64,000 nucleotides of DNA from Affinundibacterium flavidum (GCF_014284175.1 NZ_JACOGA010000005.1:1-64000), one strand, 5' to 3'. Positions 8,627 to 17,512 are shown, counted from the stretch's first letter. Translations and numbers: made by a program. The notes: a model not told the origin generated them from the letters alone.

Positions 8627-9412
8627 ATGTTGTTATTTTCTCTTGCAGCATTGTCGTTTCTAATCTTGGCCTTGAGTTTTATTCTATTCGGCCTGCGTCA
8701 GACTAGCGATGGAAGTCCACTACTAAGTCCACTACCAAGTCCACTACTAACAGATGAAAACACGCAAGATGCATCGACTCGCGATGCGCAAAGTTTAGGC
8801 CTGATCCTGATGATAGGCGTAGTCATTGGTGCCAGCCTTTTATATGCCTTGCTTGGAAATCCTCAAGCCATCAATGCAAATGAATCGATAGTATCAAACA
8901 ATCTGAATCAAAAACAAGAGCCCCAAAATGCCGGTCTGCCTAAACCCGCCGAAATGAGTCCAGAGAAAATTCTAGCGATGGTCGATGGTTTGGCAAGCAA
9001 GCTACAAAAGAATCCAGATGACGCTGCTGGTTGGCGTAGGTTGGCACGTTCTTACGAAACTTTGCGTCGGTTCCCGGAAGCGGTGCAGGCTTATCAGAGT
9101 CTGTTGAAGCTGCGTCAAAACGATCCCGAAATTCTGACCGATTACGCGGTCACACTCGCTATGAGCAAGAACCAAACCTTGCTAGGAGAACCTGAAGAGT
9201 TGATCGCACAAGCTCTCAAGATAGATCCCACTTATATACAAGCATTAGCACTGTATGGCAGCGCTGCGTTTGAGCGCCAAGACTATTCACTCGCCGCGAG
9301 TACCTGGAAGAAGATCTTGCTAAACACGGATCCCGCTTCCGATTTCGCGCGTTCCATTCAAGCAGGAATCGATAAAGCAGAATCCTTAAACAAGAAACCA
9401 GCGGCACCGTAG
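8627..9412 (+). CDS. ccmI: Cytochrome c-type biogenesis TPR protein CcmI
   Basis: 261-aa protein with two N-terminal membrane segments (residues ~3-24 and ~62-80) and a periplasmic TPR domain (DDAAGWRRLARSYETLRRFP..., ...QALALYGSAAFERQDYSLAA). It corresponds to the apocytochrome-binding chaperone CcmI/CycH. Last gene of the ccm operon, 16 bp after ccmH; the gene beyond it is convergent. A short repeat (three SP-L-SP units, residues ~30-42) lies in the first loop. Confidence 0.9.
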   Translation: MLLFSLAALSFLILALSFILFGLRQTSDGSPLLSPLPSPLLTDENTQDASTRDAQSLGLILMIGVVIGASLLYALLGNPQAINANESIVSNNLNQKQEPQNAGLPKPAEMSPEKILAMVDGLASKLQKNPDDAAGWRRLARSYETLRRFPEAVQAYQSLLKLRQNDPEILTDYAVTLAMSKNQTLLGEPEELIAQALKIDPTYIQALALYGSAAFERQDYSLAASTWKKILLNTDPASDFARSIQAGIDKAESLNKKPAAP

Positions 9413-9450
9413 GTTTATCCAAGAATAGCGCGCCGCCCTGCACTCACAGT

Positions 9451-10014
9451 TCAGGCGGCAAGCTTTGATTCAGCAGTATTCAGTAGGCTACGTAATTCTT
9501 CAAGGCCAGAATTCCACTCCATATGCCCTGATGCGGCATTGATGTGTCCAGCACCGACCAGATAAACTAAATCAGAGCCCCAAGCATTCGCAAATTGTTC
9601 AGCACGTTTGCTATGGCAGAAGGGATCATTGGTGCTAGCAATGATACGACTTGGAAAATCAAATTGACTCAGCGGCAGTGGTGCGAATTTATTTAAAGTG
9701 CTGGGAGCATTTTCTCGTTCAACATCGGCAGGTGCGACCAGCAATGCGGCATGAATTGTGCGTGGGAAGCGTAGTGCATAATGTGCGAGCGTCGCACAAC
9801 CAAGACTATGTGCAATCACGACCACGGGCTTGCTACATGTCTGCACAGCTTGCTCCAAACCGTTAATCCAATCTTCCAACGCCGGCTCATCCCAATTGCT
9901 ATTATTGACCCGCTTGGCCTGCAAGACCCGTTCCCAATGACTTTGCCAATGATCGCGTCCAGAGTTCATCCATCCTGGTTGAATGATGAAATCATATTCC
10001 TCAACATTATTCAT
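9451..10014 (-). CDS. RBBP9/YdeN-family serine hydrolase
   Basis: 187-aa small alpha/beta hydrolase. The nucleophile elbow is IAHSLG (Ser ~68). The acid is in ASTNDPFC and the histidine in GAGHINAASGHMEW, exactly the triad layout of the RBBP9/YdeN family. The N-terminal FIIQPGWMNSGRDHWQSHWE motif is family-typical. Physiological substrate unknown. Convergent with ccmI across a ~38-bp gap. Confidence 0.85.
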   Translation of the reverse strand: MNNVEEYDFIIQPGWMNSGRDHWQSHWERVLQAKRVNNSNWDEPALEDWINGLEQAVQTCSKPVVVIAHSLGCATLAHYALRFPRTIHAALLVAPADVERENAPSTLNKFAPLPLSQFDFPSRIIASTNDPFCHSKRAEQFANAWGSDLVYLVGAGHINAASGHMEWNSGLEELRSLLNTAESKLAA

Positions 10015-10382
10015 TTCTATACTTCCTTAATTTTGCGTCACACCTTGAGGCGTTGCACCTTGAGACCTTGTACAGCCCGTTCTTTGTCAATTTGTAATTG
10101 GTGTGCACTTGATACCGAAGCACTTACTCTAAACAATATCTCATGCTTTGCACAATAAAAAAATCAAAGAAGCAAATTGCAAAAATACGCTAGGCATTCG
10201 CTCATCAATTACATAAATAAAAACTTAAAAAGACATTTGCAGTAAACACACAGTTCTATTTTCTGCATTCGACAAGTGCCGAGATGCGGCGTATATTTAT
10301 TTCCTCAATTCAATCATTTCTCTCACTATCAACCCTCGTCGTAGTTTCAATTTTTTGCCTCACCCCTAAACAGGAGTCGCAC
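10015..10382. other. Intergenic region between hydrolase and chemoreceptor
   Basis: AT-rich divergent promoter region. In-frame codons upstream of the chemoreceptor start (from 10284) exist but encode no recognised domain. An AGGAG ribosome-binding site about 7 nt before ATG 10383 decides the start. No repeats or terminators seen. Confidence 0.5.
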
Positions 10383-11975
10383 ATGAAATTGTTTTATAAC
10401 TTACGCATTGCATCCAAACTCTACGTTGGATTCATTATCTTGCTTTTACTCACCAGCTTTCTTGGCGTTTTTGCGGTGATTCAATTAGCGCGTGTCAATA
10501 ATACCGCTTACGAATTAGGTACCGACTGGATGCCTAGCGTTAACGCTTCTATGGGGATCAAAGAGAGAATGTCACGCCTACGGACACAGGAAATGCAGAT
10601 AGTACTGTCGAGTGGTGATAGCAAGAATATCGACTTTTACTACAAGCGCTGGGTAAGCTATGTCGATGAGATGAAATCGTATCAGGAGAGCTATGTCAAA
10701 CTCATGTCGACTGAAGATGAAAAGAAAAAGTACGCGGAATTTCTGAGCCTGTGGGTGAAGTATGAAATCGAAGCAAAAAAACTCACCGAGCAGGCACGTC
10801 AAGGCTTGTTCGAAGAATCTCGCACCACTTTGCGCGGTGAATCTTCCAAGTTAAATGGCGCTATTTTAAAAATACTCGATGGCTTTGTTGATCTGAATGT
10901 CGATGGCGGTGACAAAGCCTACAAAGAGGGTGAAGCGATTTATCAGTCTTCCAGAAAATGGATTTTGTTAGTTCTCGCTGCGAGTATCGCCTTGGGCTTA
11001 TTGTTAGCGTACCTGATCGCCAAGATCGTCGCTAAACCTTTACAAGCGGCTGTAAGAGTGGCGAAAACGGTAGCGGCTGGCGACCTCACCAGTCAGATCG
11101 AATCAGATACCAGTGATGAAACTGGTGAACTGCTAGATGCATTACGAGATATGAATGCGAAATTATTTGCCGTCGTCAGTGAAGTGCGCACCGGCACCGA
11201 TATGATCACTACCGCCTCCACAGAAATCGCGAATGGCAATATGGATTTATCGGCACGTACCGAAAGCCAGGCTGGTTCACTGGAGGAAACGGCCTCCTCT
11301 ATGGAAGAACTGACCTCCACCGTCAGGCACAATAGTGACAACGCACGGCAAGCGAATCAACTAGCGCATTCAGCCTCGAATGTGGCCGAGAAAGGTGGTC
11401 AGGTGGTATCCGAAGTCGTTGCGACTATGGGTTCTATTCATGAATCATCGAAAAAAATCGTCGATATTATCAGCGTCATTGATGGTATTGCCTTCCAAAC
11501 GAATATCCTCGCGCTCAACGCCGCAGTCGAAGCAGCGCGCGCTGGCGAACAAGGCCGTGGCTTTGCGGTCGTGGCATCCGAAGTAAGAAACCTGGCACAA
11601 AGATCAGCCAGCGCAGCGAAAGAAATTAAAGAGTTAATCAACGATTCAGTAGCAAAAGTTGGCGCTGGCTCAAAACTGGTGGATCAAGCAGGGCAAACCA
11701 TGACTGAAGTAGTCAGCAGCGTCAAACGTGTGAGCGACATGATAGGCGAAATCACTGCCGCCAGCTCAGAGCAAAGCGCGGGTATCGATCAAATCAATAC
11801 CGCGATAGTACAGATGGATGAGATGACGCAACAGAATGCTGCGCTGGTAGAAGAAGCAGCGGCTGCAGCGACTGCTTTACAAGATCAGGCGAGCAATTTA
11901 AGTCGCGTGGTTAGTGTGTTTAAATTAGATCATGGGCAGGCTGGGGGATTGCGTCTTTTGGCTGGAGGGTATTGA
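10383..11975 (+). CDS. Methyl-accepting chemotaxis protein
   Basis: 530-aa transmembrane chemoreceptor. TM1 at residues ~12-33, a periplasmic four-helix-bundle type ligand domain (~35-185), TM2 (~190-212), HAMP (~212-265), and a cytoplasmic signalling domain with the hairpin tip [20 protein letters not shown]. It carries Gln/Glu-rich methylation helices but no C-terminal NWETF-like CheR-binding pentapeptide (it ends LRLLAGGY). A longer frame begins at 10284; ATG 10383 is preceded by AGGAG and gives the normal start [17 protein letters not shown]. No che genes lie nearby, so it is an orphan receptor. Ligand unknown. Confidence 0.93.
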   Translation: MKLFYNLRIASKLYVGFIILLLLTSFLGVFAVIQLARVNNTAYELGTDWMPSVNASMGIKERMSRLRTQEMQIVLSSGDSKNIDFYYKRWVSYVDEMKSYQESYVKLMSTEDEKKKYAEFLSLWVKYEIEAKKLTEQARQGLFEESRTTLRGESSKLNGAILKILDGFVDLNVDGGDKAYKEGEAIYQSSRKWILLVLAASIALGLLLAYLIAKIVAKPLQAAVRVAKTVAAGDLTSQIESDTSDETGELLDALRDMNAKLFAVVSEVRTGTDMITTASTEIANGNMDLSARTESQAGSLEETASSMEELTSTVRHNSDNARQANQLAHSASNVAEKGGQVVSEVVATMGSIHESSKKIVDIISVIDGIAFQTNILALNAAVEAARAGEQGRGFAVVASEVRNLAQRSASAAKEIKELINDSVAKVGAGSKLVDQAGQTMTEVVSSVKRVSDMIGEITAASSEQSAGIDQINTAIVQMDEMTQQNAALVEEAAAAATALQDQASNLSRVVSVFKLDHGQAGGLRLLAGGY

Positions 11976-12131
11976 GGCTTGAGTTGGTTTATATGTTGTC
12001 GAAGGGTCGGTTTGCTTTTGTGTAGCTGACCTTTTGCGGTTTAAACCACGTGTTCTGTGTCTGTACTTTAGAAGAGTCAGTTGCTGGATTTTGTGTTGCT
12101 AATTTATTTTCTGGCGTACTCATCGTTCACA

Positions 12132-12687
12132 GGTCGGGGGTGGCCCGACAGCCACTTCCTTTCTTTGCTTCGCCAAAGAAAGGAAGCAAAGAAAGGCGAC
12201 CACGCTGCCACTGCCCTTCGGGTTCCCAATTGTGCAGGACAAAAAATGGGAAAGTGTTGAAACTCGCCTTCGGCTCAAACAGCAACACTTTCTTTATCCA
12301 TTTTCTGTCCTGCACAATTGGCAGTGTCAGAAGTGGATGAAATTCAAAAACAAAGTCAAAATCAACGGCAACATCAAAACAAGCAGTACCGATAGACATC
12401 CATTTTTCTATTGGCAGTTGTAGGTCGTTGTTTTTGATTTTGTTGTTGATTTTGATTTTGACCTACCCCCGTTTGAGACGATGTAATTTGTGCGTCACAG
12501 AAAATGGATAAGAAAGTGTTGTTGTTTGAGCCGAAGGCGAGTTTCAACACTTTCCCATTTTTTGTTATGCACAAATTATGCTGGAGCGTAGCGTAAGCAC
12601 CCGCAGGGCGAGTCTACGGTCGCCTTTTTTGGATTACCTTTTTTGGCGAAGCAAAAAAGGTAATTGGCTGTCGGGCCACACCCGACC
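12132..12687. repeat. Large composite palindromic repeat element
   Basis: About 556 bp without coding capacity. The outer arms (12132-12201 and 12618-12687, ~70 bp each) are inverted copies, beginning GGTCGGG-GTGGCCCGACAGCC and ending GGCGACC. Inside sit two long hairpins (12228-12319 and 12485-12577), each with arms like AATTGTGCAGGACA...AAAGTGTTG and a loop containing the CTCGCCTTCGGCTCAAAC segment; the second hairpin carries the loop in the opposite orientation. The structure is therefore nested: two inverted hairpins inside inverted arms. It resembles dispersed REP/BIME-type elements, but no transposase is present. Confidence 0.8.
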
Positions 12688-12726
12688 TGTGACAGAATAA
12701 ATTAGCCCTAAAAAACAATAAGAATA

Positions 12727-12759
12727 GAAAAAATCCCTCCAAAACAAACAGAGGGATTT
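12727..12759 (-). terminator. Intrinsic terminator of the encapsulin operon
   Basis: 9-bp stem AAATCCCTC/GAGGGATTT (12731-12739 and 12751-12759). Read on the minus strand it ends in a run of T. It lies 14 nt beyond the cysteine desulfurase stop codon. Confidence 0.85.
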
Positions 12760-12772
12760 CAAAAAAAACCAA

Positions 12773-14677
12773 CTACTTCCTCGCATTAGCCAATCGCCGC
12801 ACAACAGCAATCAAACGATCAATCTCCTCACAAGTATTATAAAAAGCAAACGAAGGCCTTACCGTCGCCTCCACCCCAAATCGGCGCAAAATGGGCTGTG
12901 CACAATGATGCCCGGAACGCACCGCGATGCCCTCTTCATTTAAAGCTTTACCAACTTCTTCGGTAGAATACCCAGCCAACACAAACGACGCTACACTCGC
13001 TTTCTCGTGCGCGGTACCGATTAGGCGCACACCGGGAATAGTTTTCAAGCCTTGCGTTGCATACTCCAGCAAAGCATGTTCATACAATGCGATTTTCTCC
13101 AACCCCAATTTTTGCACATAATCAATCGCAGCGCCCAAACCAACGGCATCCGCGATATTCCCTGTACCTGCTTCAAAACGTGAAGGTGCATCGTGGTACT
13201 GAGTGCGTTCAAACGTCACATCCACAATCATATTTCCACCACCTTGCCATGGTGGAAGCTGATTGAGTAATGCCTGTTTTCCATACACGACACCGATCCC
13301 GGTTGGACCAAATACTTTGTGTCCAGAGAACACATAGAAATCAGCATCGAGTGCCTGTACATTCACCGCCAAATGCGACACGGCTTGCGCACCATCGATC
13401 AAGACTTTTGCGCCAGCACTATGTGCGATGGCGATAATTTCTTGAACTGGTGTCACTGTACCAAGTGCATTAGAAACCTGCGTGACAGCGACTAGCTTCG
13501 TTCGATGATTGAGCAACTTACGATACTCATCTAACAAAATTTGCCCGCTATCATCTACAGGAATTACCCGAATCACTGCGCCCTTTTCTGCAGCCAATTG
13601 TTGCCACGGCACAATGTTGGCATGATGTTCTAAGTGCGAAACGATAATTTCATCGCCAGCACCAATAAACTTTTTACCGAAAGTTTGCGCCACCAGATTA
13701 ATGGCTTCGGTCGCACCGCGTACAAAGATAATTTCATTAGTCGATGCAGCACCTAGGAAATTCGCGACCTTTTGGCGTGCAGCTTCGTATGCATCAGTCG
13801 CACGTGCGGCTAATTCATGTGCGGCGCGATGAATATTCGAGTTTTCATGTTCGTAAAAATAACTGATACGATCAATCACACTCTGCGGCTTTTGTGTCGT
13901 CGCTGCATTATCAAACCAGACTAATTGCTTACCGTTGACTCGCTCCGACAAAATCGGGAAATCACTGCGTACCGCATTGATATCAAACGGCGCACGTGGC
14001 GCTATTCCCTGCTGTTGCAAGCTTGGTGCCTGATCCCAGTAGAATTTGTTTGCCTGCTCAAAATAGAAACTCGATGCCGGATTTTGCTTAAACGAAACCA
14101 AACTCGGCGTGTAAGCTGTCTGCGCCAAAGACTGAGACTCGCTTCTTGGTTTAGTTTGCCCTTGCACATAACTTTGTCCAGGTAAGCCAAAGCTTTGTGC
14201 CACCACCGATTGATCACCTGTTTTTGTCGCTAAACCTGCCAGCGTGTCTAGCTGATGATCCACACTACCGTATTGATTTTCTGCAGACAGAAAATAATAC
14301 GATTGTTCGCTAGGATGTGCAGCAATACCGTGATGTGGCAAAGCAGCTGCAAAGTCCACAGGCACACCTTGGGCAATTGAGCTTGGTGCATGTGATGTCG
14401 GTAACCCCGAATAAGTCGCTTGTGGCGCTAAAACAGGGGCATTGGCCGATCCATCAACAACATTGCTACGCGGGATTGTCGAACTCGAGCTAGCTGCAGA
14501 GCCACCGATAAAGTGACTCGCCATTTGTGCAGCACCCGGAATATTCGCAAAGAATTCGCCCGCCAAACGATTCAGCGTGGCTTCATCAATCGGCGACCCA
14601 CCTGCCGGTAAAAAATCGCTCGCTTTTTCGCCGCCGTGCTGTTCGCTACGATTATTTATAGGTGTCAGGATAGTCAT
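12773..14677 (-). CDS. Encapsulated cysteine desulfurase (family 2A encapsulin cargo)
   Basis: 634-aa protein in two parts. Residues ~1-225 are low-complexity, Ser/Ala/Gln/Pro-rich and probably disordered; this is the shell-targeting region of family 2A cargo. Residues ~228-634 form a SufS/CsdA-type class V aminotransferase: substrate region FDNAATTQKP, PLP lysine in YVFSGHKVFGPTG, catalytic cysteine in RSGHHCAQP. It removes sulfur from L-cysteine as a persulfide and, by analogy with the Synechococcus SrpI system, delivers it into the shell for storage as elemental sulfur. Its start lies inside the 3' end of the shell gene (26-bp overlap), and a terminator follows. Ordinary SufS has ~405 residues, so the N-terminal extension is the diagnostic feature. 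Confidence 0.93.
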   Translation of the reverse strand: MTILTPINNRSEQHGGEKASDFLPAGGSPIDEATLNRLAGEFFANIPGAAQMASHFIGGSAASSSSTIPRSNVVDGSANAPVLAPQATYSGLPTSHAPSSIAQGVPVDFAAALPHHGIAAHPSEQSYYFLSAENQYGSVDHQLDTLAGLATKTGDQSVVAQSFGLPGQSYVQGQTKPRSESQSLAQTAYTPSLVSFKQNPASSFYFEQANKFYWDQAPSLQQQGIAPRAPFDINAVRSDFPILSERVNGKQLVWFDNAATTQKPQSVIDRISYFYEHENSNIHRAAHELAARATDAYEAARQKVANFLGAASTNEIIFVRGATEAINLVAQTFGKKFIGAGDEIIVSHLEHHANIVPWQQLAAEKGAVIRVIPVDDSGQILLDEYRKLLNHRTKLVAVTQVSNALGTVTPVQEIIAIAHSAGAKVLIDGAQAVSHLAVNVQALDADFYVFSGHKVFGPTGIGVVYGKQALLNQLPPWQGGGNMIVDVTFERTQYHDAPSRFEAGTGNIADAVGLGAAIDYVQKLGLEKIALYEHALLEYATQGLKTIPGVRLIGTAHEKASVASFVLAGYSTEEVGKALNEEGIAVRSGHHCAQPILRRFGVEATVRPSFAFYNTCEEIDRLIAVVRRLANARK

Positions 14678-15581
14678 GGTATTTACCGATCTCTACGTCT
14701 TCCAAAACTGCAATCGCATCGTCTGTCAAAATCGCTAAAGAGCAATACAGAGAAATCAAATACGAAGCAATCGCATTGCGGTTAATTCCCATAAAACGAA
14801 CAGATAGACCCGGACTTTGCTCACCTGCCAGACCAGGTTGAAACAAGCCGACCACGCCTTGACGTTTTTCACCGACACGCAACAAAATAATTTTTGTCTT
14901 ACCATCTTCAATCGGTAACTTATCGGAAGGTACCAGCGGGATGCCGCGCCATGTCAAGAATTGCGAACCGAACAAACTCACAGTCGGTGGTGGCACGCCA
15001 CGGCGCGTACATTCGCGACCAAATGCGGCAATCGCTAATGGGTGTGCGAGGAAAAATCCAGGCTCTTTCCACACTTTGGTAATCAAATCATCAAAATCGT
15101 CAGGTGTAGGAGCCCCTGTCAAAGTCGAGACGCGCTGTTCATCAGCGACGTTCGCTAACAAACCGTAATCAGGATTATTAATTAATTCGCTTTCTTGACG
15201 TTCTTTGATCGTCTCAACGGTTAGACGCAATTGCTCTTTGATCTGATCATGCGGGCTACTGTACAGATCGGAGACACGTGTGTGAACATCAAGAATAGTC
15301 GATACCGCATTTAAGAAGTATTCGCGCGGTTGTTCGTCGTAATCCACATAGGTTTGTGGCAACTCGGATTCATCTCTTTGCGAACAGGCGACGCGTACAT
15401 CACGGGGATTTTTTACTTTATTCAAGCGATAAATACCAGCTTCAACTGGCAACCATTGCAGCAGATGCACCAACCAGCGTGGCGAAATGGTAGAGAGCTG
15501 AGCAACAGTTTTGGTGGCATTGGCTAGCTGCCGCGCAGCGTCGTCACTGAGGGCTTGATTGGGAATCGGTAAATCTGACAT
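14652..15581 (-). CDS. Family 2A encapsulin nanocompartment shell protein (SrpI-like)
   Basis: 309-aa HK97-fold shell protein of the SrpI/family 2A encapsulin type. Family landmarks I recognise are the N-terminal arm, PRWLVHLLQWLPVEAGIYRLN, VYID-like VDYDEQPREY, the central LTVETIKERQESELINNPDYG segment, the GSQFLTWRGIPLVPSDKL E-loop region, and the C-terminal RFMGINRNAIASYLISLYCS. The frame is open to 15653, but ATG 15581 is preceded by AGGAGA and yields the usual start MSDLPIPNQAL. Directly downstream and overlapping is its cargo, a cysteine desulfurase. No phage genes (portal, terminase, tail) are near, so this is not a prophage capsid. Confidence 0.93.
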   Translation of the reverse strand: MSDLPIPNQALSDDAARQLANATKTVAQLSTISPRWLVHLLQWLPVEAGIYRLNKVKNPRDVRVACSQRDESELPQTYVDYDEQPREYFLNAVSTILDVHTRVSDLYSSPHDQIKEQLRLTVETIKERQESELINNPDYGLLANVADEQRVSTLTGAPTPDDFDDLITKVWKEPGFFLAHPLAIAAFGRECTRRGVPPPTVSLFGSQFLTWRGIPLVPSDKLPIEDGKTKIILLRVGEKRQGVVGLFQPGLAGEQSPGLSVRFMGINRNAIASYLISLYCSLAILTDDAIAVLEDVEIGKYHDYPDTYK

Positions 15582-15685
15582 AGGTTCTCCTGGTTGTATT
15601 ACGGTTGTGATAAAAATTTGGGCAAAGTCTCGCCCCTCTTCGAACAAAGTCAAAGATCAGTAAAAAGGAAATAGAAATATAGGAA

Positions 15686-15952
15686 TTAAGCTGCCAGTGT
15701 CACCAGACTGGCATGCGCGAAATTTCTTTGCCTTAGTTTTTCATAACGGAGGATCAGGTCGCTGAGATTGGTATTCAAAGCAACCGCCAATTTGTCCATC
15801 GTAATGATGGAAGGAACCACTTTTCCGCACTCTATTTCGCTGATGTAAGAACGATTGAGTTTGGATTTTTCTGCCAACTCTTCTTGCGAAATAGCGTGAT
15901 AGGTTCTGAGTTGCCGAACCGCGATACCGAAGCTGTCACAAATGCTATGCAT
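15686..15952 (-). CDS. Small XRE-family HTH regulator of the encapsulin operon
   Basis: 88-aa protein, almost entirely a Cro/C1-type helix-turn-helix (AVRQLRTYHAISQEELAEKS, NRSYISEIECGKVVPSI). Its ATG overlaps the stop codon of the serine acetyltransferase gene (TAATG), and it lies 104 bp before the shell gene, so it is co-transcribed with the sulfur-storage genes. No sensory domain is visible. I infer local or autoregulation; the dyad at 17497-17512 is one candidate site. Confidence 0.85.
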   Translation of the reverse strand: MHSICDSFGIAVRQLRTYHAISQEELAEKSKLNRSYISEIECGKVVPSIITMDKLAVALNTNLSDLILRYEKLRQRNFAHASLVTLAA

Positions 15953-16950
15953 TATGCTGTCGCCTCATCGACTGGATCAGTTTGATCCTGCCTACCACCG
16001 TGTTTATGGTCGTGCCTGTCGTCATGTTTGAGATTCGCCTGACTAACATGACTGCCAGCGGCAACATCGTTTGTGATCCAAACATTCCCGCCGATCACCG
16101 CACCGCGCCCTAAAGTCACACGCCCGAGCACGGTCGCGCCGGCATAAATCACGACTTCATCTTCCACTATGGGGTGACGTGCCAGACCTTTATGCAAATG
16201 TCCCTCTTCATCCGCAGGAAAGCGCTTTGCACCTAAAGTGACGGCTTGATAAATCCTCACGCGCTCACCTATGATAGTAGTTTCACCTATCACTACGCCG
16301 GTACCATGATCGATAAAAAATCCCGCACCTATCCTCGCGCCCGGATGTATGTCGATACCAGTTTGCGCATGCGCAATTTCAGCCACAATGCGCGCCAATA
16401 AGGGGACGTCTAATTGATAAAGTTGGTGCGCGATCCGGTGATGTATCATCGCCAGCACACCCGGGTAACAAAGCAAGACTTCATCAACACTGCGCGCTGC
16501 AGGATCTCCTTGATAGGCCGCGATCACATCGCTATCGAGCAAGCGGCGTATCGCTGGTAAAGCACGCGAAAACTGCTGCACAATGTGCACCGCTTTGTCC
16601 TCTAGCTGCAGTTCAATTTCTTGTCGATATCGGGATACATAACTCAGCTCCAAACGAACCTGTCCCAATAAAGAATGCAATACCGTATCGAGCGTATGCC
16701 CTACATAAAAATCTTCGCTCTCCTGGCGTAACTCTGGTGGCCCCAGTCGCATAGGAAATAAGGCACCGCGCAAATCTGCAATAATTTTTCCTAAGGCATC
16801 ACGCGAAGGCAACTCACGACCACCAGGTTCGGTGGAGCGTTGTTGCGACGCGCGCCAATTTTTACGAACTTGTGCCAACTCACTGACCACGTCTTCAATC
16901 GCAAATAAGGATGTGCGCAGTTCTTTGGCTGGATGCGTTAATGCATTCAT
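15952..16950 (-). CDS. cysE: Serine O-acetyltransferase (EpsC/CysE type)
   Basis: 332-aa serine acetyltransferase: an N-terminal helical SATase domain and a left-handed beta-helix of hexapeptide repeats (IDIHPGARIGAGFFIDHGTG, VIGETTIIGERVRIYQAVTL). Catalytic histidine and acetyl-CoA site are in the DHGTGVVIGE stretch. It makes O-acetylserine, the precursor of cysteine, the substrate of the desulfurase two genes downstream. The frame is open to 16995, but ATG 16950 follows AAGGA and lies just past the rhodanese stop. The C-terminus has a His/Asp-rich tail (KHDDRHDHKHGG) absent from ordinary CysE, perhaps metal-binding. The length and EpsC-like N-terminal domain match the version found in encapsulin operons. 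Confidence 0.9.
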   Translation of the reverse strand: MNALTHPAKELRTSLFAIEDVVSELAQVRKNWRASQQRSTEPGGRELPSRDALGKIIADLRGALFPMRLGPPELRQESEDFYVGHTLDTVLHSLLGQVRLELSYVSRYRQEIELQLEDKAVHIVQQFSRALPAIRRLLDSDVIAAYQGDPAARSVDEVLLCYPGVLAMIHHRIAHQLYQLDVPLLARIVAEIAHAQTGIDIHPGARIGAGFFIDHGTGVVIGETTIIGERVRIYQAVTLGAKRFPADEEGHLHKGLARHPIVEDEVVIYAGATVLGRVTLGRGAVIGGNVWITNDVAAGSHVSQANLKHDDRHDHKHGGRQDQTDPVDEATA

Positions 16951-16958
16951 GGCTATCC

Positions 16959-17477
16959 TTAATCCTGTATCCAAGGCAAAGAACGAACACGCCACCCACC
17001 AACATGGCCGCGTTGTTGTGCGTCATCCAAATCGCCCTCAAAACCTTCCGCGATGTTAAATGCATTGGTATACCCAGCCTTAGTCAGTGCTTCTGCGGCA
17101 AGATAAGAGCGTTTTCCACTACGACATAGAAGCAAAACCAAAGTACTTTTATCCTTGATTTTCGCCTCCACTTCTTTCACAAAACGCGGATTGCGATTCA
17201 TCGCGGTACCGGTAGCCCAAGCCACGTGTACAGTGTCGGGTATATAGCCAACAAAGCTGCGTTCTTCATTGGTACGGACATCAATAATAATAGCCTGCTG
17301 ATCATTGAAAAGACGCCAAGCATCAATCGGCGGCAAGGTACCCGCAAATGGGATTTGCTGTTCTTGTGCTTGCTGACGTGCCTGCAAGATGGTCGTATCT
17401 TCGACGCCTAAAGGAAGAATAATTTCAGTGTGATGAAATTCAGGTTTAAAACGTTCAAGTTGTGCTGTGGATGTCAT
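16959..17477 (-). CDS. Rhodanese-like sulfurtransferase
   Basis: 172-aa single-domain rhodanese. The active-site loop is LLLCRSGKRS (persulfide-forming Cys), with DVRTNEERSFVGYIPDTVHV upstream and GFEGDLDD near the end. First gene of the encapsulin operon; rhodaneses recur in these operons and are presumed to carry persulfide to or from the compartment. The frame is open to 17519, but ATG 17477 gives the natural N-terminus MTSTAQLERF; its ribosome-binding site (GAAAGAA) is modest. Confidence 0.88.
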   Translation of the reverse strand: MTSTAQLERFKPEFHHTEIILPLGVEDTTILQARQQAQEQQIPFAGTLPPIDAWRLFNDQQAIIIDVRTNEERSFVGYIPDTVHVAWATGTAMNRNPRFVKEVEAKIKDKSTLVLLLCRSGKRSYLAAEALTKAGYTNAFNIAEGFEGDLDDAQQRGHVGGWRVRSLPWIQD

Positions 17478-17496
17478 AAAAATTCTTTCAAACGAA

Positions 17497-17512
17497 GCAG
17501 ATAAGGATCTGC
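17497..17512. promoter_or_regulatory. Dyad in the leader of the encapsulin operon
   Basis: Perfect 6-bp inverted repeat GCAGAT-AAGG-ATCTGC located 20-35 bp before the rhodanese start codon. Its size and position fit a repressor operator, for example for the XRE protein encoded in the operon; that link is inference. Confidence 0.35.

Larger units (their letters stand above)
11976..12772. other. Gene-free stretch between chemoreceptor and encapsulin operon
   Basis: Contains the composite palindrome (12132-12687) and the terminator of the encapsulin operon (12727-12759). Small open frames here fall inside the palindrome and mirror each other on both strands, so I do not call them genes. Confidence 0.7.

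Noticed and set aside
12050-12574. Several short frames in both strands
   Set aside because: They run through the palindromic element and repeat each other's residues in mirror image.
14652-15581. Prophage capsid gene
   Set aside because: The protein has the HK97-type fold of encapsulins, but it overlaps a desulfurase gene and has no phage genes around it.
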